DNA of 64,000 nucleotides, taken from the NCBI RefSeq assembly GCF_036865545.1, contig NZ_CP142208.1, forward strand, positions 2,542,001-2,606,000, written 5' to 3'. Within the stretch, counting starts at the first letter, position 1; each line of letters opens with the position of its first letter. Shown here in pieces: positions 29,809 through 39,479 of this stretch. The position numbers and the translations under genes are program-made. The DNA is from Erwinia sp. E_sp_B01_1. Lineage in GTDB: Bacteria; Pseudomonadota; Gammaproteobacteria; Enterobacterales; Enterobacteriaceae. The notes beneath the pieces were generated by a model. That model did no database searches, was not told where the DNA came from, and was given only the letters and a program-made list of their open reading frames with translations.

Positions 29809-31875
29809 ATGAAAAACGTCAAAACCGGCGTGATCTGGTCTGCTGTGGCGTTAATCGGTGCCGGAGCCTTTGCCATGCTGGCCCTTAACCGGGGCGAACA
29901 TGTTAATGCGCTGTGGCTGGTGGTCGCTGCAGTTGCCTGCTACAGCATCGCTTACCGTTTTTACAGCCTGTTTATCGCCCGCAATATTTTCGAGCTGGAC
30001 GACCGTCGCCGGACGCCTGCCGAACTCAATAACGACGGGCTGGATTATGTTCCGACCAATAAATGGGTGCTGTTCGGTCATCATTTTGCGGCGATTGCCG
30101 GAGCCGGCCCGCTGGTGGGGCCCATTCTGGCAGCGCAGATGGGCTTTCTTCCCGGCACTCTGTGGATCCTGATCGGGGTGATGATGGCAGGTGCCGTTCA
30201 GGACTTCCTGATCTTATTTATTTCAACCCGCCGTGATGGCCGCTCACTGGGTGAAATGGCCAAACAGGAGCTGGGCGCTTTTGCCGGCGTGGTGACCATG
30301 CTTGGCGCGCTGGGCGTGATGATCATTATTCTCTCTGCTCTGGCACTGGTGGTGGTCAAAGCCCTGACCAACAGTCCCTGGGGACTGTTTACCATTGCGG
30401 CAACCATCCCCATCGCGCTCTTTATGGGCATCTATATGCGCTTTATCCGGCCAGGCAGAATTGCAGAAGTGTCGCTGATTGGCTTTGTGCTGATGATGGC
30501 CGCGATTATCTTCGGCGGTGACATTGCCCAGCATCCCTACTGGGGGCCGTTCTTTACCCTGAAAGGTACTACGCTGACGTTGGTGTTAGTGATTTACGGA
30601 TTTGTCGCTTCGGTGCTGCCGGTCTGGCTGCTGCTGGCCCCGCGTGATTATCTCTCCACCTTCCTGAAAATCGGCGTCATTATTGGCCTGGCTATCGGCA
30701 TTCTGTTTGCCATGCCGGAGATGAAAATGCCCGCCGTCACGCGCTTTATTGATGGCACCGGCCCGGTGTTCTCAGGCAGTTTATTCCCGTTCCTGTTTAT
30801 CACCATTGCCTGCGGAGCCATCTCAGGTTTCCACGCGCTGGTCTCCAGCGGTACCACCCCCAAACTGATTGAGCGTGAAAGTCATATTCGTTTTATTGGC
30901 TACGGCGCGATGCTGATGGAGTCTTTTGTTGCCATCATGGCGCTGATTTGCGCATCGGTTATCGACCCTGGCGTCTATTTTGCCATGAACTCTCCGGCCG
31001 CATTGATTGGCACCACGGTTGAAACAGCGTCTCAGGCGATCAACGGCTGGGGCTTTGTGGTCACGCCAGAAATGTTAACCGGGATTGCCAGGGATGTGGG
31101 CGAATCTACTATTCTCTCCCGTGCCGGCGGCGCGCCGACATTTGCGGTGGGAATGGCGCATATCATTACCGAAGTCTTTAACAGCCGGATGATGATGGCG
31201 TTCTGGTACCACTTCGCTATTTTGTTTGAAGCGCTGTTTATTCTCACGGCGGTGGATGCGGGAACCCGCGCCTGCCGGTTTATGGTGCAGGATCTGGTCG
31301 GTACCGTAGTGCCCTCGCTGGCCAACAACCGTTCCTGGGTGGGTAATATGGCCGGGACCACCGTTGCTGTGGCCGGTTGGGGCTTCTTTGTTTATCAGGG
31401 TGTGGTAGACCCCTTAGGTGGGATCAATACTCTCTGGCCGCTGTTTGGTATCGGTAATCAGATGCTGGCCTCTATGGCGCTGATCCTGGGGACTGTGGTG
31501 CTGTTTAAAATGAAGAAGCAGCGTTATGCCTGGGTAACTATCCTGCCGACCGCCTGGCTGTTTATCACCTCAATGACTGCGGGCTGGCAGAAGATTTTCC
31601 ATGAAAAGCCCAGCATAGGTTTTCTGGCGCAGGCCAACAAGTTTTCGAAAGGCGTGACCGATGGCATTGTTATTGCCCCGGCTAAAACCGTCGCCGATAT
31701 GCAGACCATCGTCCTGAGCAATCAGATTAATGCCGCTTTGTGCGGGTTTTTCATGCTGGTAGCCATCACTATGCTGATTGCCGCCTTCTTCGTGATCCGT
31801 CGCGCGCTGAAAAGCCCTGTCCCCACCAGTCAGGAGTATGAAGTCTCTTTAAGAAGTGAAGCCCGCCATGTCTGA
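29809..31875 (+). CDS. CstA-family carbon-starvation transporter
   Basis: 688-residue integral membrane protein with about 16 hydrophobic segments. Family motifs are intact: DGLDYVPTNKWVLFGHHFAAI near the N-terminus, GPLVGPILAAQMG, SGFHALVSSGTTPK and QGVVDPLGGINTLWPLFGI. Characterised relatives (CstA, BtsT) import pyruvate and have been linked to peptides. It resembles both E. coli CstA and BtsT, so no symbol is given. The ATG at 29809 has GTGAGGAG just upstream; the in-frame GTG at 29794 is part of that ribosome-binding stretch. It is inserted between rnb and rpfR relative to E. coli. Confidence 0.9.
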   Translation: MKNVKTGVIWSAVALIGAGAFAMLALNRGEHVNALWLVVAAVACYSIAYRFYSLFIARNIFELDDRRRTPAELNNDGLDYVPTNKWVLFGHHFAAIAGAGPLVGPILAAQMGFLPGTLWILIGVMMAGAVQDFLILFISTRRDGRSLGEMAKQELGAFAGVVTMLGALGVMIIILSALALVVVKALTNSPWGLFTIAATIPIALFMGIYMRFIRPGRIAEVSLIGFVLMMAAIIFGGDIAQHPYWGPFFTLKGTTLTLVLVIYGFVASVLPVWLLLAPRDYLSTFLKIGVIIGLAIGILFAMPEMKMPAVTRFIDGTGPVFSGSLFPFLFITIACGAISGFHALVSSGTTPKLIERESHIRFIGYGAMLMESFVAIMALICASVIDPGVYFAMNSPAALIGTTVETASQAINGWGFVVTPEMLTGIARDVGESTILSRAGGAPTFAVGMAHIITEVFNSRMMMAFWYHFAILFEALFILTAVDAGTRACRFMVQDLVGTVVPSLANNRSWVGNMAGTTVAVAGWGFFVYQGVVDPLGGINTLWPLFGIGNQMLASMALILGTVVLFKMKKQRYAWVTILPTAWLFITSMTAGWQKIFHEKPSIGFLAQANKFSKGVTDGIVIAPAKTVADMQTIVLSNQINAALCGFFMLVAITMLIAAFFVIRRALKSPVPTSQEYEVSLRSEARHV

Positions 31876-32005
31876 CGCAGATTTCATTATTGGCAAAACA
31901 TAAACTAATTTACTGCTTTATACTCTGTTTAAGCCCGACTGACTGAAGCTTCGCCTCACTGAAAGAAGTCAGTCGGCCAGACAAATTTTTACCGTTAACT
32001 CCCCC

Positions 32006-32035
32006 GCCCCGATCGCCAGATCGGGGCAATGCTTT
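32006..32035 (+). terminator. Terminator between the CstA-like gene and rpfR
   Basis: GCCCCGATC-GCCA-GATCGGGGC, nine perfect pairs, then AATGCTTTTTG. It lies about 130 bases after the transporter stop; the 282-base gap otherwise holds the rpfR promoter region. Confidence 0.75.
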
Positions 32036-32157
32036 TTGTGTGGCTATTATTCATGATGAAAATTATTCCAGATACACCTTGAGATTATTCTGGTTGCCGA
32101 ATACTGTTGTTAAAATAATAAGATACCGTCTGCATTGCATCCTTCAAGGAGAAACTG

Positions 32158-34146
32158 ATGACCGATGAACCGGGGCAATCGTTACTTTATACCTATTTTG
32201 GTACCACCAGCCCTCATTGGCGTTTAATGGCCGACAGCGATGCGCTGCTTTTTGCTGAAGATGAACAGGCAAGTACCCATATAGCCGTCCCGCTGACCGG
32301 TCCTCAGGCTAATCTGATTCGCAGCATGACGGTGATCACTTCCAGCGTAAACCTGACGCTTTCACTCTATGGTGAGCCGCTGTCAATGCATCTGGTCGGC
32401 AGACGGGTGGATCAGACTTCGTGGGCAGGCAGCGCTTCCGCCTGGGGCGATACTTCAGCCGTTGCCCGCGACCTTGTTCTGGGCCTCTCCTTTGCCGAAC
32501 AGGTGGTTTCTGAAGCCAACTCGGTGATTGTCATTGTTGACCAGCGCGGGGCTATTCAACGCTTCAATCGCCTGAGCGAAGAATATACCGGACTGAAAGA
32601 GCAGGAAGTCATTGGCCGTAACGTGTTTCAACTGTTTATGACCCGTCAGGAGGCTTCGGCTTCCCGCCGCAACATCAGCGGGTTTTTCCGCGATGGCAGC
32701 TCCTATGAAGTGGAACGCTGGATCAAAACCAAAAAGGGCCAGCGGTTATTTCTGTTCCGCAACAAATTCGTCCACAGCGGCAGCGGTAAGAACGAGATCT
32801 ACCTGATTTGTTCGGGGATGGATATTACCGAAGAACGCCGTGCGCAGGAGCGTCTGCGCGTGCTTGCCAATACCGACACCATTACGGGCCTGCCAAATCG
32901 TAATGCCATCAATCATGCTATTGGCGAAGCGCTGGAAAGCCGGACTGAAGGTCAGGTAGGCATCGTCTATCTCGATCTGGACAACTTTAAGAAGGTGAAT
33001 GACGCCTACGGTCATATGTTTGGCGATCAGCTCTTACAGGCCGTCTCGCTGGCGATACTGACCTGCCTGGAGAAGGATCAGACTCTGGCGCGGCTTGGTG
33101 GCGATGAATTTATTGTTTTAGCCACCGACAGCAGCCAGGCCTCGCTGGAGGCTATGGCCTCCCGTATTCTCGATCGCCTCAAACAGCCTTTCCGCATCGG
33201 CCTGATTGAAGTCTACTCGGGCTGCTCGATTGGGATTGCGATGAGTCCTCAGCATGGAGAAGATCGTGAAAGTCTAATCAGAAATGCAGACACCGCGATG
33301 TATACCGCTAAAGAGAACGGCCGCGGCAAATTCAGTATTTTTTGCGCGGAGATGAATCATCGGGTATTTGAATATCTCTGGCTGGACACCAATCTGCGTA
33401 AAGCACTCGAACAAAATCAGCTGATTATTCATTACCAGCCAAAAGTTGACGCGGAGGGTGAAGTGAAAAGCGTGGAAGCGCTGGTCCGCTGGCTCTCTCC
33501 AGAGCGCGGCCTGGTTCCGCCGGGCAATTTTATCGCTTATGCCGAAGAGTCAGGGCTGATAGTTCCGCTGGGACGATGGGTGATGTTAACGGCTCTGGAG
33601 CAAATCCTGCGCTGGCGTGAAAAATGTATCAACCTTCGTGTCGCGGTGAACGTCTCCCCTCGTCAGCTTATTGACCAGAGTATCTATTCCGATCTTAAGC
33701 TCGCGCTCGATCAAGCCGGTCTGGAACGCAGCCCGATTGATATTGAACTGACAGAAAGCTGTCTGATTGAGAATGAAGATAAAGCGCTGGCGCTGATGGA
33801 GCAGTTCCAGCAAATAGGGGCTGAGGTCCATCTGGATGACTTTGGTACCGGCTATTCGTCTCTGTCGCAGCTGGCGCGTGTGCCTGTTGATGTGATTAAA
33901 CTGGATCAGAGCTTTGTCCGTGGCGTCAATAACCAGCCTGTTTCCCAGTCGCTGGTGAAAGCAATTGTGGCCGTGGCGAATGCGCTGGATCTGAAAGTGA
34001 TTGCCGAAGGGATCGAAACCCGTGAGGAAGAAGCCTTTGTCCTGGCGAGTGGTGTCGGCACCCGCCAGGGGTATTACTATGCCAGACCTATGCCCGCTGA
34101 AGATCTCGAGCAGTGGTTATCCGACAGAACAAAGGAAAAGCCTTAA
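32158..34146 (+). CDS. rpfR: RpfR/PdeR: PAS-GGDEF-EAL cyclic-di-GMP phosphodiesterase and likely DSF-family receptor
   Basis: 662 residues. The N-terminal ~100 residues match the E. coli PdeR (Gmr/YciR) start and correspond to the RpfF-interaction domain of RpfR. PAS spans about 115-228, the GGDEF domain has an intact RLGGDEF, and the EAL domain keeps SVEALVRW, NVSPRQL, ELTES, DDFGTGYSS and EGIET, so phosphodiesterase activity is expected. In Cronobacter and Burkholderia RpfR binds the signal BDSF through PAS and lowers c-di-GMP. The neighbour is an RpfF-like synthase, convergent, with their stop codons overlapping by 4 bases, which supports naming it rpfR rather than pdeR. AAGGAG precedes the ATG. 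Confidence 0.9.
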   Translation: MTDEPGQSLLYTYFGTTSPHWRLMADSDALLFAEDEQASTHIAVPLTGPQANLIRSMTVITSSVNLTLSLYGEPLSMHLVGRRVDQTSWAGSASAWGDTSAVARDLVLGLSFAEQVVSEANSVIVIVDQRGAIQRFNRLSEEYTGLKEQEVIGRNVFQLFMTRQEASASRRNISGFFRDGSSYEVERWIKTKKGQRLFLFRNKFVHSGSGKNEIYLICSGMDITEERRAQERLRVLANTDTITGLPNRNAINHAIGEALESRTEGQVGIVYLDLDNFKKVNDAYGHMFGDQLLQAVSLAILTCLEKDQTLARLGGDEFIVLATDSSQASLEAMASRILDRLKQPFRIGLIEVYSGCSIGIAMSPQHGEDRESLIRNADTAMYTAKENGRGKFSIFCAEMNHRVFEYLWLDTNLRKALEQNQLIIHYQPKVDAEGEVKSVEALVRWLSPERGLVPPGNFIAYAEESGLIVPLGRWVMLTALEQILRWREKCINLRVAVNVSPRQLIDQSIYSDLKLALDQAGLERSPIDIELTESCLIENEDKALALMEQFQQIGAEVHLDDFGTGYSSLSQLARVPVDVIKLDQSFVRGVNNQPVSQSLVKAIVAVANALDLKVIAEGIETREEEAFVLASGVGTRQGYYYARPMPAEDLEQWLSDRTKEKP

Positions 34147-35012
34147 CCTGCTTTACGCAACACCTGAGCACTGTGTCGGTTTTGCAGCTGAACCAGACGC
34201 TCCATATAGGCGATATCCTTCGGCTCTATAGTGAATGCAAAATCTACCCAGTCTTCCGTGATGTCCATCAGCTCCGCGCGTGTCAGCTGTAGTACCCGCT
34301 GACGCGCTTTGAGCATGGCTTTTACGCCGTTAAGCTTGGGCTTCATGGTGTCGATAAATGTGCGGGTAGCCTGATACCCCTCCCCTGGCTGGAACAGTTT
34401 ATCGACCAGTCCGCGCTGTTCAAACCACTCCGCTGTGTGGGATTCTCCCTCACAAATCAGCTGCTCGGCCAGTTTCATTCCGGAACGACGTGCCACCAGC
34501 GAGTAGCCGCCCATGCCGGGGAAAAGGTTAAAAGCGATCTCCGGGAAGCCCATACGTGCGGTGTCCTGCGCCAGAATAAAGTGATGGGCCAGTGCAGCCT
34601 CAAATCCTCCCCCTAAAGCACTGCCTTCCACCATCGCAATACTCACCGCTCCGGTATCAAACCCACGAGCCGCAGCATGAATACAATCCACACAGGCCCG
34701 GGCATAAGCTCTTAGCGCCTCACGGCGACCATTTTTTATCGATTCAACAAAGAAGCGCAGATCGCCACCGGCATTAAACATCGTCGGCACCAGCGAACCG
34801 GTCACCCAGAAATCAATGGGTAAACCGGAGCGTTGGGCAGCGTAACTGAGGTTCATTATCTCTTCAATCAGCTCATGGTTAAAGCTGGGACGCGGTTGCG
34901 CACGAAGTAACATCCACATGGTACGGCGACCCTCTTCATAATAGGCAGAGAGCTGTGTGGTTTGTCCAACTTCGCTAAACAACCGGCATGTAGTCTGATT
35001 AATTACTGTCAT
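34143..35012 (-). CDS. rpfF: RpfF-type DSF-family signal synthase (enoyl-CoA hydratase/thioesterase fold)
   Basis: 289 residues, the length of Xanthomonas RpfF. It is a crotonase-fold enzyme that makes cis-2-unsaturated fatty acid signals (DSF, BDSF) from acyl-ACP. The two catalytic glutamates are present: Glu138 in ALGGGFEAAL and Glu158 in GFPEIAFNLFPGMGGYS. NAGGDLRFF, the oxyanion-side motif, is also conserved. It lacks the features of a standard fatty-acid-oxidation hydratase and sits tail-to-tail with rpfR, the arrangement of signal synthase and receptor. AGGATAAG precedes the start. The exact acyl chain produced cannot be read. Confidence 0.88.
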   Translation of the reverse strand: MTVINQTTCRLFSEVGQTTQLSAYYEEGRRTMWMLLRAQPRPSFNHELIEEIMNLSYAAQRSGLPIDFWVTGSLVPTMFNAGGDLRFFVESIKNGRREALRAYARACVDCIHAAARGFDTGAVSIAMVEGSALGGGFEAALAHHFILAQDTARMGFPEIAFNLFPGMGGYSLVARRSGMKLAEQLICEGESHTAEWFEQRGLVDKLFQPGEGYQATRTFIDTMKPKLNGVKAMLKARQRVLQLTRAELMDITEDWVDFAFTIEPKDIAYMERLVQLQNRHSAQVLRKAG

Positions 35013-35209
35013 TATCTTATCCTCTGGTTATGGGTGCGCTTAAGCGCGGTCCCAGCGTAATCCAGAGCGAGTAATCACAAAATCTGCTTTTGATTTTTAA
35101 GACAAAAGAGGTAGTGGCCTGGCTGTAGTCAAGTTAATAGTCCTCAAGATGTTCTGAAAAATATCCAGATAATCCGATCGTCAGAATTATGTTATCAGCG
35201 CTGTTCTGT

Positions 35210-35911
35210 TCATTTTTTCTGACCATACCAGGCATTACTGCCATGCTTGCGCAGATAGTGATTATCCAGCAGCGGCTGTTGAATAGCCGGGAGTGATGGC
35301 GCGAGTTGCTGGCTAAAGATCCCCATGTAAGCCACTTCTTCCAGCACCACGGCTGAGTGAACCGCGTCTTCTGCTGTTCTCCCCCAGCAGAACGGACCGT
35401 GTGAGTTCACCAGCACTGCGGGGATCGCCATAGGATCAAGTTCCCTGTCACGGAAGGTTTCAATGATGACCTGCCCGGTTTCCCACTCGTAACGATTCTG
35501 AATCTCTTCAGGCTTCATCTGCCTGGTGCAGGGAATAGCGCCGTAAAAGTCATCAGCATGGGTTGTGCCCCATGCGGGGATATCCCGCCCTGCCTGTGCC
35601 CAGATGGTGGCATGGCGGGAATGGGTATGGACAATACTGCCTGTCCCGGGCCATGCCTGATAGAGTGCGCGATGAGTATCCGTATCGGATGAAGGGCGTT
35701 TATCGCCCTCCACGACTTCACCACTGGCAAGATCGACCACCACCATATCGTCACGGCGCATCTCCGGGTAACTGACACCGGAAGGTTTGATTACCAGCAG
35801 CCCTTTCTCGCGATCTATAGCGCTGACATTGCCCCAGGTAAACACCACCAGACCATGTTTCGGCAGCGCCAGATTGGCATCCAGCACCTGTTGTTTCAGC
35901 TGTTCTAACAT
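35210..35911 (-). CDS. L-ribulose-5-phosphate 4-epimerase-type enzyme
   Basis: 233-residue class II aldolase/epimerase. GNVSA, KPSGVSY and SSDT form the phosphate site; the zinc histidines are in [10 protein letters not shown] and the later VNSHGPF. It aligns end to end with AraD, and also with UlaF and SgbE, so the pathway (arabinose or ascorbate/xylulose) is unclear. No kinase or isomerase genes are adjacent, so it is an orphan here. It occupies the place between the rpf pair and osmB, where E. coli has yciT/yciZ. Confidence 0.85.
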   Translation of the reverse strand: MLEQLKQQVLDANLALPKHGLVVFTWGNVSAIDREKGLLVIKPSGVSYPEMRRDDMVVVDLASGEVVEGDKRPSSDTDTHRALYQAWPGTGSIVHTHSRHATIWAQAGRDIPAWGTTHADDFYGAIPCTRQMKPEEIQNRYEWETGQVIIETFRDRELDPMAIPAVLVNSHGPFCWGRTAEDAVHSAVVLEEVAYMGIFSQQLAPSLPAIQQPLLDNHYLRKHGSNAWYGQKK

Positions 35912-36296
35912 TTTATCTCTCCGGGACCCTTTTCTCTATTCTCCGCGGAGGCGTTGAGACTGGGTATGGAGGCGATCGCTGGATGTGAGTAGTAATTAGC
36001 TGTAGGGCCAGAATTGTGTCAAAAATTAAGAATTTTTACCTGTAAAGATGATCAGCCGTCACTAAAATAGAGAGCAGTAATAGACCCAGAGGTGATAGTT
36101 AGAGTTCTAACTTTCCTGGCGCTGTTGCTGCCCTGTCCCAACTGTCTCACTTCAGGGAGAAGGCGACATTTTCGCGCGGCTAATTTCTTTTAAGTAAGAT
36201 AAATCACTTATAAATTAGCCCGGACCGGGCCATTAACGCAGAGCTGTAGCTATACTTACCAGGATACCTCTGCAGTAGCAATTAAGGAGAAGTGAT
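35912..36296. other. Intergenic region upstream of osmB
   Basis: 385 bases without a credible ORF. Near osmB it has a sigma-S-like -10, CTATACT at 36250-36256, and a small perfect hairpin (GCCCG-GAC-CGGGC, 36218-36230) that may cover or precede it. Further upstream it is AT-rich with no recognisable site; the promoter of the divergent epimerase gene should lie near 35930-36000. Confidence 0.5.
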
Positions 36297-36515
36297 ATGT
36301 CAATGACTGCAAAACGCATTACCGCGGGCCTGTTAGCCGCAACCTTAGTACTTTCTCTGAGCGCCTGTTCAAACTGGTCAAAACGCGATCGGAACACGGC
36401 TCTGGGTGCGGGTGCTGGTGCTATCGGTGGATCGATTTTATCCAATGGTAGTGGATTAGGTACCGTAGGCGGTGCCGCAGTAGGTGGAATTATCGGCCAC
36501 CAAATCAGCCGTTAA
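36297..36515 (+). CDS. osmB: Osmotically inducible lipoprotein OsmB
   Basis: 72 residues, identical in length to E. coli OsmB: a lipoprotein signal with lipobox LSAC (Cys24), SNWSKRDRNTALGAGAGA and a glycine-zipper C-terminus. It is a small envelope lipoprotein induced by osmotic stress and in stationary phase, the latter supported by the CTATACT element upstream. AAGGAG precedes the start. Confidence 0.95.
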   Translation: MSMTAKRITAGLLAATLVLSLSACSNWSKRDRNTALGAGAGAIGGSILSNGSGLGTVGGAAVGGIIGHQISR

Positions 36516-36556
36516 CAGAAATAATAATTCAGGCTAATGCAGCGCATCTACACAAG

Positions 36557-36583
36557 AAGGCCGCGAGAATTCGCGGCCTTTAT
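36557..36583. terminator. Bidirectional terminator between osmB and yciH
   Basis: AAGGCCGCGA-GAAT-TCGCGGCCTT with flanking A and T residues. It serves the two convergent genes; it lies 42 bases after the osmB stop and just after the yciH reading frame. Confidence 0.75.
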
Positions 36584-36589
36584 TCTGGC

Positions 36590-36915
36590 TCAACCCCCTG
36601 CCAGTTTTACCTTAAGCCCTTTGGCTTCCAGCAGTGTCTTGATCAGGTCTCGCTTGTCACCCTGAATTTCAATGACGCCTTCTTTGACAGATCCTCCGCA
36701 GCCACATTTTTCTTTAATTCTGCTGCCAGCTTTTCAAGTTCAGCATCCTGTAAATCCAGCCCGGTGATCAGGCATACGCCCTTACCTTTTCGGCCGCTGG
36801 TCTGACGCTGGATACGGACGATGCCGTCGCCTTTAGGGCGCTGGACTTTCTGCTCAGGTTCATCAATGCGGCCTGAGTCTGTGGAATAGACCAGGCGGCT
36901 GTTATTGTCAGTCAT
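36590..36915 (-). pseudogene. yciH: yciH (SUI1/eIF1-like) with a one-base frameshift
   Basis: Residues up to AAELKK match YciH, a 108-residue translation-initiation-fidelity factor of the SUI1 family. The frame then shifts at the homopolymer 36707-36715 and ends early at 36643. Reading on in the neighbouring frame recovers CGCGGSVKEGVIEIQG and the normal C-terminus KLAGG with a stop at 36590-36592, so one base is missing and the rest is intact. The conserved CGCGG is lost in the literal product. Its start lies over the pyrF stop (ATGATGA), giving tight coupling. A read error is as likely as a real mutation. Confidence 0.85.
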
Positions 36916-37631
36916 CATGCCTCCTGTAAAGACGTGAGGATGGTTTTGAGCGTTGCTTCGGGATTTGCAGACTGAGTAATAGGACGCCCGATCACCATAT
37001 AGTCTACGCCAGCCTGCTGCGCCTGTTGTGGCGTCATGATACGTCTTTGATCGCCAGCCTCACTTCCTGCAGGACGGATGCCCGGCGTGATGAGCTTAAA
37101 GTCATGTCCCAACGCTTGTTTGAAGCGCATCGCTTCATGAGCTGAACAGACAACGCCATCCAGCCCACAGTTCTGCGTCAGGCGCGCCAGGCGTTCTGCA
37201 TGATCGGCAGGCGAAGCATCAATACCGATATCTTTAAGATCTGAAGCTTCCATGCTGGTCAGCACGGTAACCGCGATTAACAATGGGGCATCTTTACCAA
37301 AGGGTAACAGCGCCTCGCGCGCGGCGGTCATCATCCTCGCTCCCCCGCTCGCATGCACATTCACCATCCAGACACCCAGCTCAGCCGCCGCCGCTACGGC
37401 ATGTGCGGCGGTGTTAGGGATATCGTGAAACTTCAGATCCAGAAACACCTCGAATCCCCGCTGATGCAGTTCTTTCACCAGTTGCGGACCAAACAGGGTA
37501 AACATCTCTTTACCGACTTTCAGCCGACAACTCTGGGGATCAATCCGGTCTACAAAGGCCAGGGCGGCTGCACGGTCGTTGTAGTCCAGTGCGACCAGAA
37601 TGGGGGAACCGGATACCTGAGGTGATTGCAT
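36915..37631 (-). CDS. pyrF: Orotidine-5'-phosphate decarboxylase
   Basis: 238-residue enzyme of the last step of UMP synthesis. The catalytic Asp-Lys-Asp array is in [11 protein letters not shown] (Asp65, Lys67, Asp70); the phosphate site is TPGIRP and later VIGRPIT. The start at 37631 is chosen because it matches the family length and has GAGGG upstream; the frame extends 27 codons further without similarity. It is followed immediately by yciH in the same transcript. Confidence 0.96.
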   Translation of the reverse strand: MQSPQVSGSPILVALDYNDRAAALAFVDRIDPQSCRLKVGKEMFTLFGPQLVKELHQRGFEVFLDLKFHDIPNTAAHAVAAAAELGVWMVNVHASGGARMMTAAREALLPFGKDAPLLIAVTVLTSMEASDLKDIGIDASPADHAERLARLTQNCGLDGVVCSAHEAMRFKQALGHDFKLITPGIRPAGSEAGDQRRIMTPQQAQQAGVDYMVIGRPITQSANPEATLKTILTSLQEA

Positions 37632-37851
37632 GGAAAAGCCCTCTTTGAGTGATGCGCCTGTGGCACAGGAGATAAACGGCAAGCATTCTACCTGTGACAC
37701 CGGGAAATTCACAGTTCGCCGCGCGTGTTTTCCCTTTTATGCCCTGTCAGGCTCAAGAGAATGCCAATGCCTGAGGAGTCGATGACTAAAAAGTCATTAG
37801 TATGTTGTAACTAAAATAAAGGGTGAAATATGGCCAGTTCCCCGGCAAAGG

Positions 37852-39021
37852 TTACTGGCCGTCAAGTCCGCGAATGGGTTTAACTGAGGACCATGCACGG
37901 CAGGATGGACAATGCCAGTAAAGTGCATGGGCGGTGAAACCGCATTTGTGACAACGATAGCGAGGTTTGGTACGGATTTGCTCCCCCACCATATCACGCA
38001 GCACCATCAGGCTCTCTTTTGCCCTGCCGTCTTCCGCTTCGTGAAGGTGATAATCCATCAGACGATGGAATACCCGCATGGTTGGATGGCGCTGAAGCTG
38101 TCGGTTGATATAGATCTGGGCGACCTCTCCCCCCTCGTCTTTCTCTATCACATCAGAGAGATATAGCTCGGCGGCCGCACCGGTATTTTCCTCAACGCAG
38201 CGCTTAAGGTACTCTGCCCAGGCTTTGGGTTGCTGAAGCTGTTGATAACAGGTTTCCAGCATTTCAAGCGTTTCACTGACCAGTTCTTTGTCCTGTTCAA
38301 GCACCAGCTTCAGATGCCCTACCGCTTTGGCATATTCGCCTTTAGCCATATGGATGCGCCCCATCATGATCGAGACGCGTGCGCTCTGCCTGTCAGCCGA
38401 TTCGCCTTTTCTTAACAGGCTCATCGCACGATCCAAATCATCACTGCCCATCGCCTGCAAAGCGAGTTCACAATAGAAATGCGCGATCTCCATCCGCTGT
38501 TTATCCTTGCCCATCTTCACCAGGCGTTCAGCCACTTCAATGGCTTTCGGCCAGTCGCTGGTGGCCTGATGAATGAGCAACAGCTGCTGTAAGGCACCTA
38601 CACGGAAATCGGTTTCGTCCACTAACTGGCTGAACATCTCTTCAGCCCGGTCGTAAAAACCGGCGGCCATATAGTCGCGGCCAAGTTGCTGTACGGCTAA
38701 CAGACGCTGATCGTAGGTCAGGGAAGCACTTTCCATCAGTGCCTGGTGAATGCGGATTGCGCGATCAACCTCTCCCCTTGAGCGGAACAGGTTACCCAGC
38801 GTCAGGTGTGCTTCCACCGTCCCACTGTCCTCTTTGAGCATATCAAGGAACAGATCTACGGCTTTATCCTGCTGGTTAGAAAGCAGGAAGTTGACCCCTG
38901 CCACATAGTCACGCGACAGCCGGCTGGCTTCCTGTTGCTTATCCTGTTGCGCGCTGCGGCGTCCCATATACCAGCCATAAGCGGCAGCAACCGGGAGTAA
39001 CAGAAACAGCAATTCCAACAT
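37852..39021 (-). CDS. lapB: LPS assembly regulator LapB (YciM)
   Basis: 389 residues: an N-terminal membrane anchor (LELLFLLLPVAAAYGWYMG), a cytoplasmic array of TPR repeats through about residue 340, and a C-terminal rubredoxin-type metal site with Cys357, Cys360, Cys371 and Cys374. It recruits FtsH to degrade LpxC, setting LPS levels. It is 6 bases downstream of lapA, in one operon with it; pyrF follows 220 bases on. Confidence 0.96.
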   Translation of the reverse strand: MLELLFLLLPVAAAYGWYMGRRSAQQDKQQEASRLSRDYVAGVNFLLSNQQDKAVDLFLDMLKEDSGTVEAHLTLGNLFRSRGEVDRAIRIHQALMESASLTYDQRLLAVQQLGRDYMAAGFYDRAEEMFSQLVDETDFRVGALQQLLLIHQATSDWPKAIEVAERLVKMGKDKQRMEIAHFYCELALQAMGSDDLDRAMSLLRKGESADRQSARVSIMMGRIHMAKGEYAKAVGHLKLVLEQDKELVSETLEMLETCYQQLQQPKAWAEYLKRCVEENTGAAAELYLSDVIEKDEGGEVAQIYINRQLQRHPTMRVFHRLMDYHLHEAEDGRAKESLMVLRDMVGEQIRTKPRYRCHKCGFTAHALYWHCPSCRAWSSVKPIRGLDGQ

Positions 39022-39027
39022 GAGTGA

Positions 39028-39336
39028 TTATTCCCTGACGGCAGGAACTTGTGACGTGGCCACAGTTTCTTCTGCCTGCCCCAACTGCTGCTGGAGACGT
39101 TTTAATTTACGCTGAGAATGAGCCAGAGAGACGCGTACGCGCAGCCAGAACAGACCGCAGATGGCCCAGCCAAGTAAAAATCCGGCGGCAAACAGGACGG
39201 CCAGTAGCGTGGAAACGCGGTATTCTCCCTGCGCTAACAGATAGTTAAAGGAGACGACCTGATCGTTATGCGCCCCGAGCGTAATAGAGATGATAAAAAT
39301 CACTAATACCAGTAAAAAAATCAGCAAATATTTCAC
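39028..39336 (-). CDS. lapA: LapA (YciS), membrane partner of LapB
   Basis: 102 residues from the GTG at 39336, equal to the E. coli length and N-terminus (KYLLIFLLV); an in-frame ATG at 39348 has no ribosome-binding site, while GGGATGGA precedes the GTG. Two membrane helices (about 2-20 and 43-65) are followed by a cytoplasmic coiled-coil tail. Confidence 0.93.
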   Translation of the reverse strand: MKYLLIFLLVLVIFIISITLGAHNDQVVSFNYLLAQGEYRVSTLLAVLFAAGFLLGWAICGLFWLRVRVSLAHSQRKLKRLQQQLGQAEETVATSQVPAVRE

Positions 39337-39479
39337 AGTCCATCCCATAGTCTGGTGTTAACCAGATGAATTATGCCAAAAAAATTGCGTTGTTGCTTGT
39401 CCGAAACCTTTGTAAGCGTGCTGACGCTGAAAATAGTCTGCTGACTTACCTTTTATGGGGGCGAAAAGCAGAAACACAA

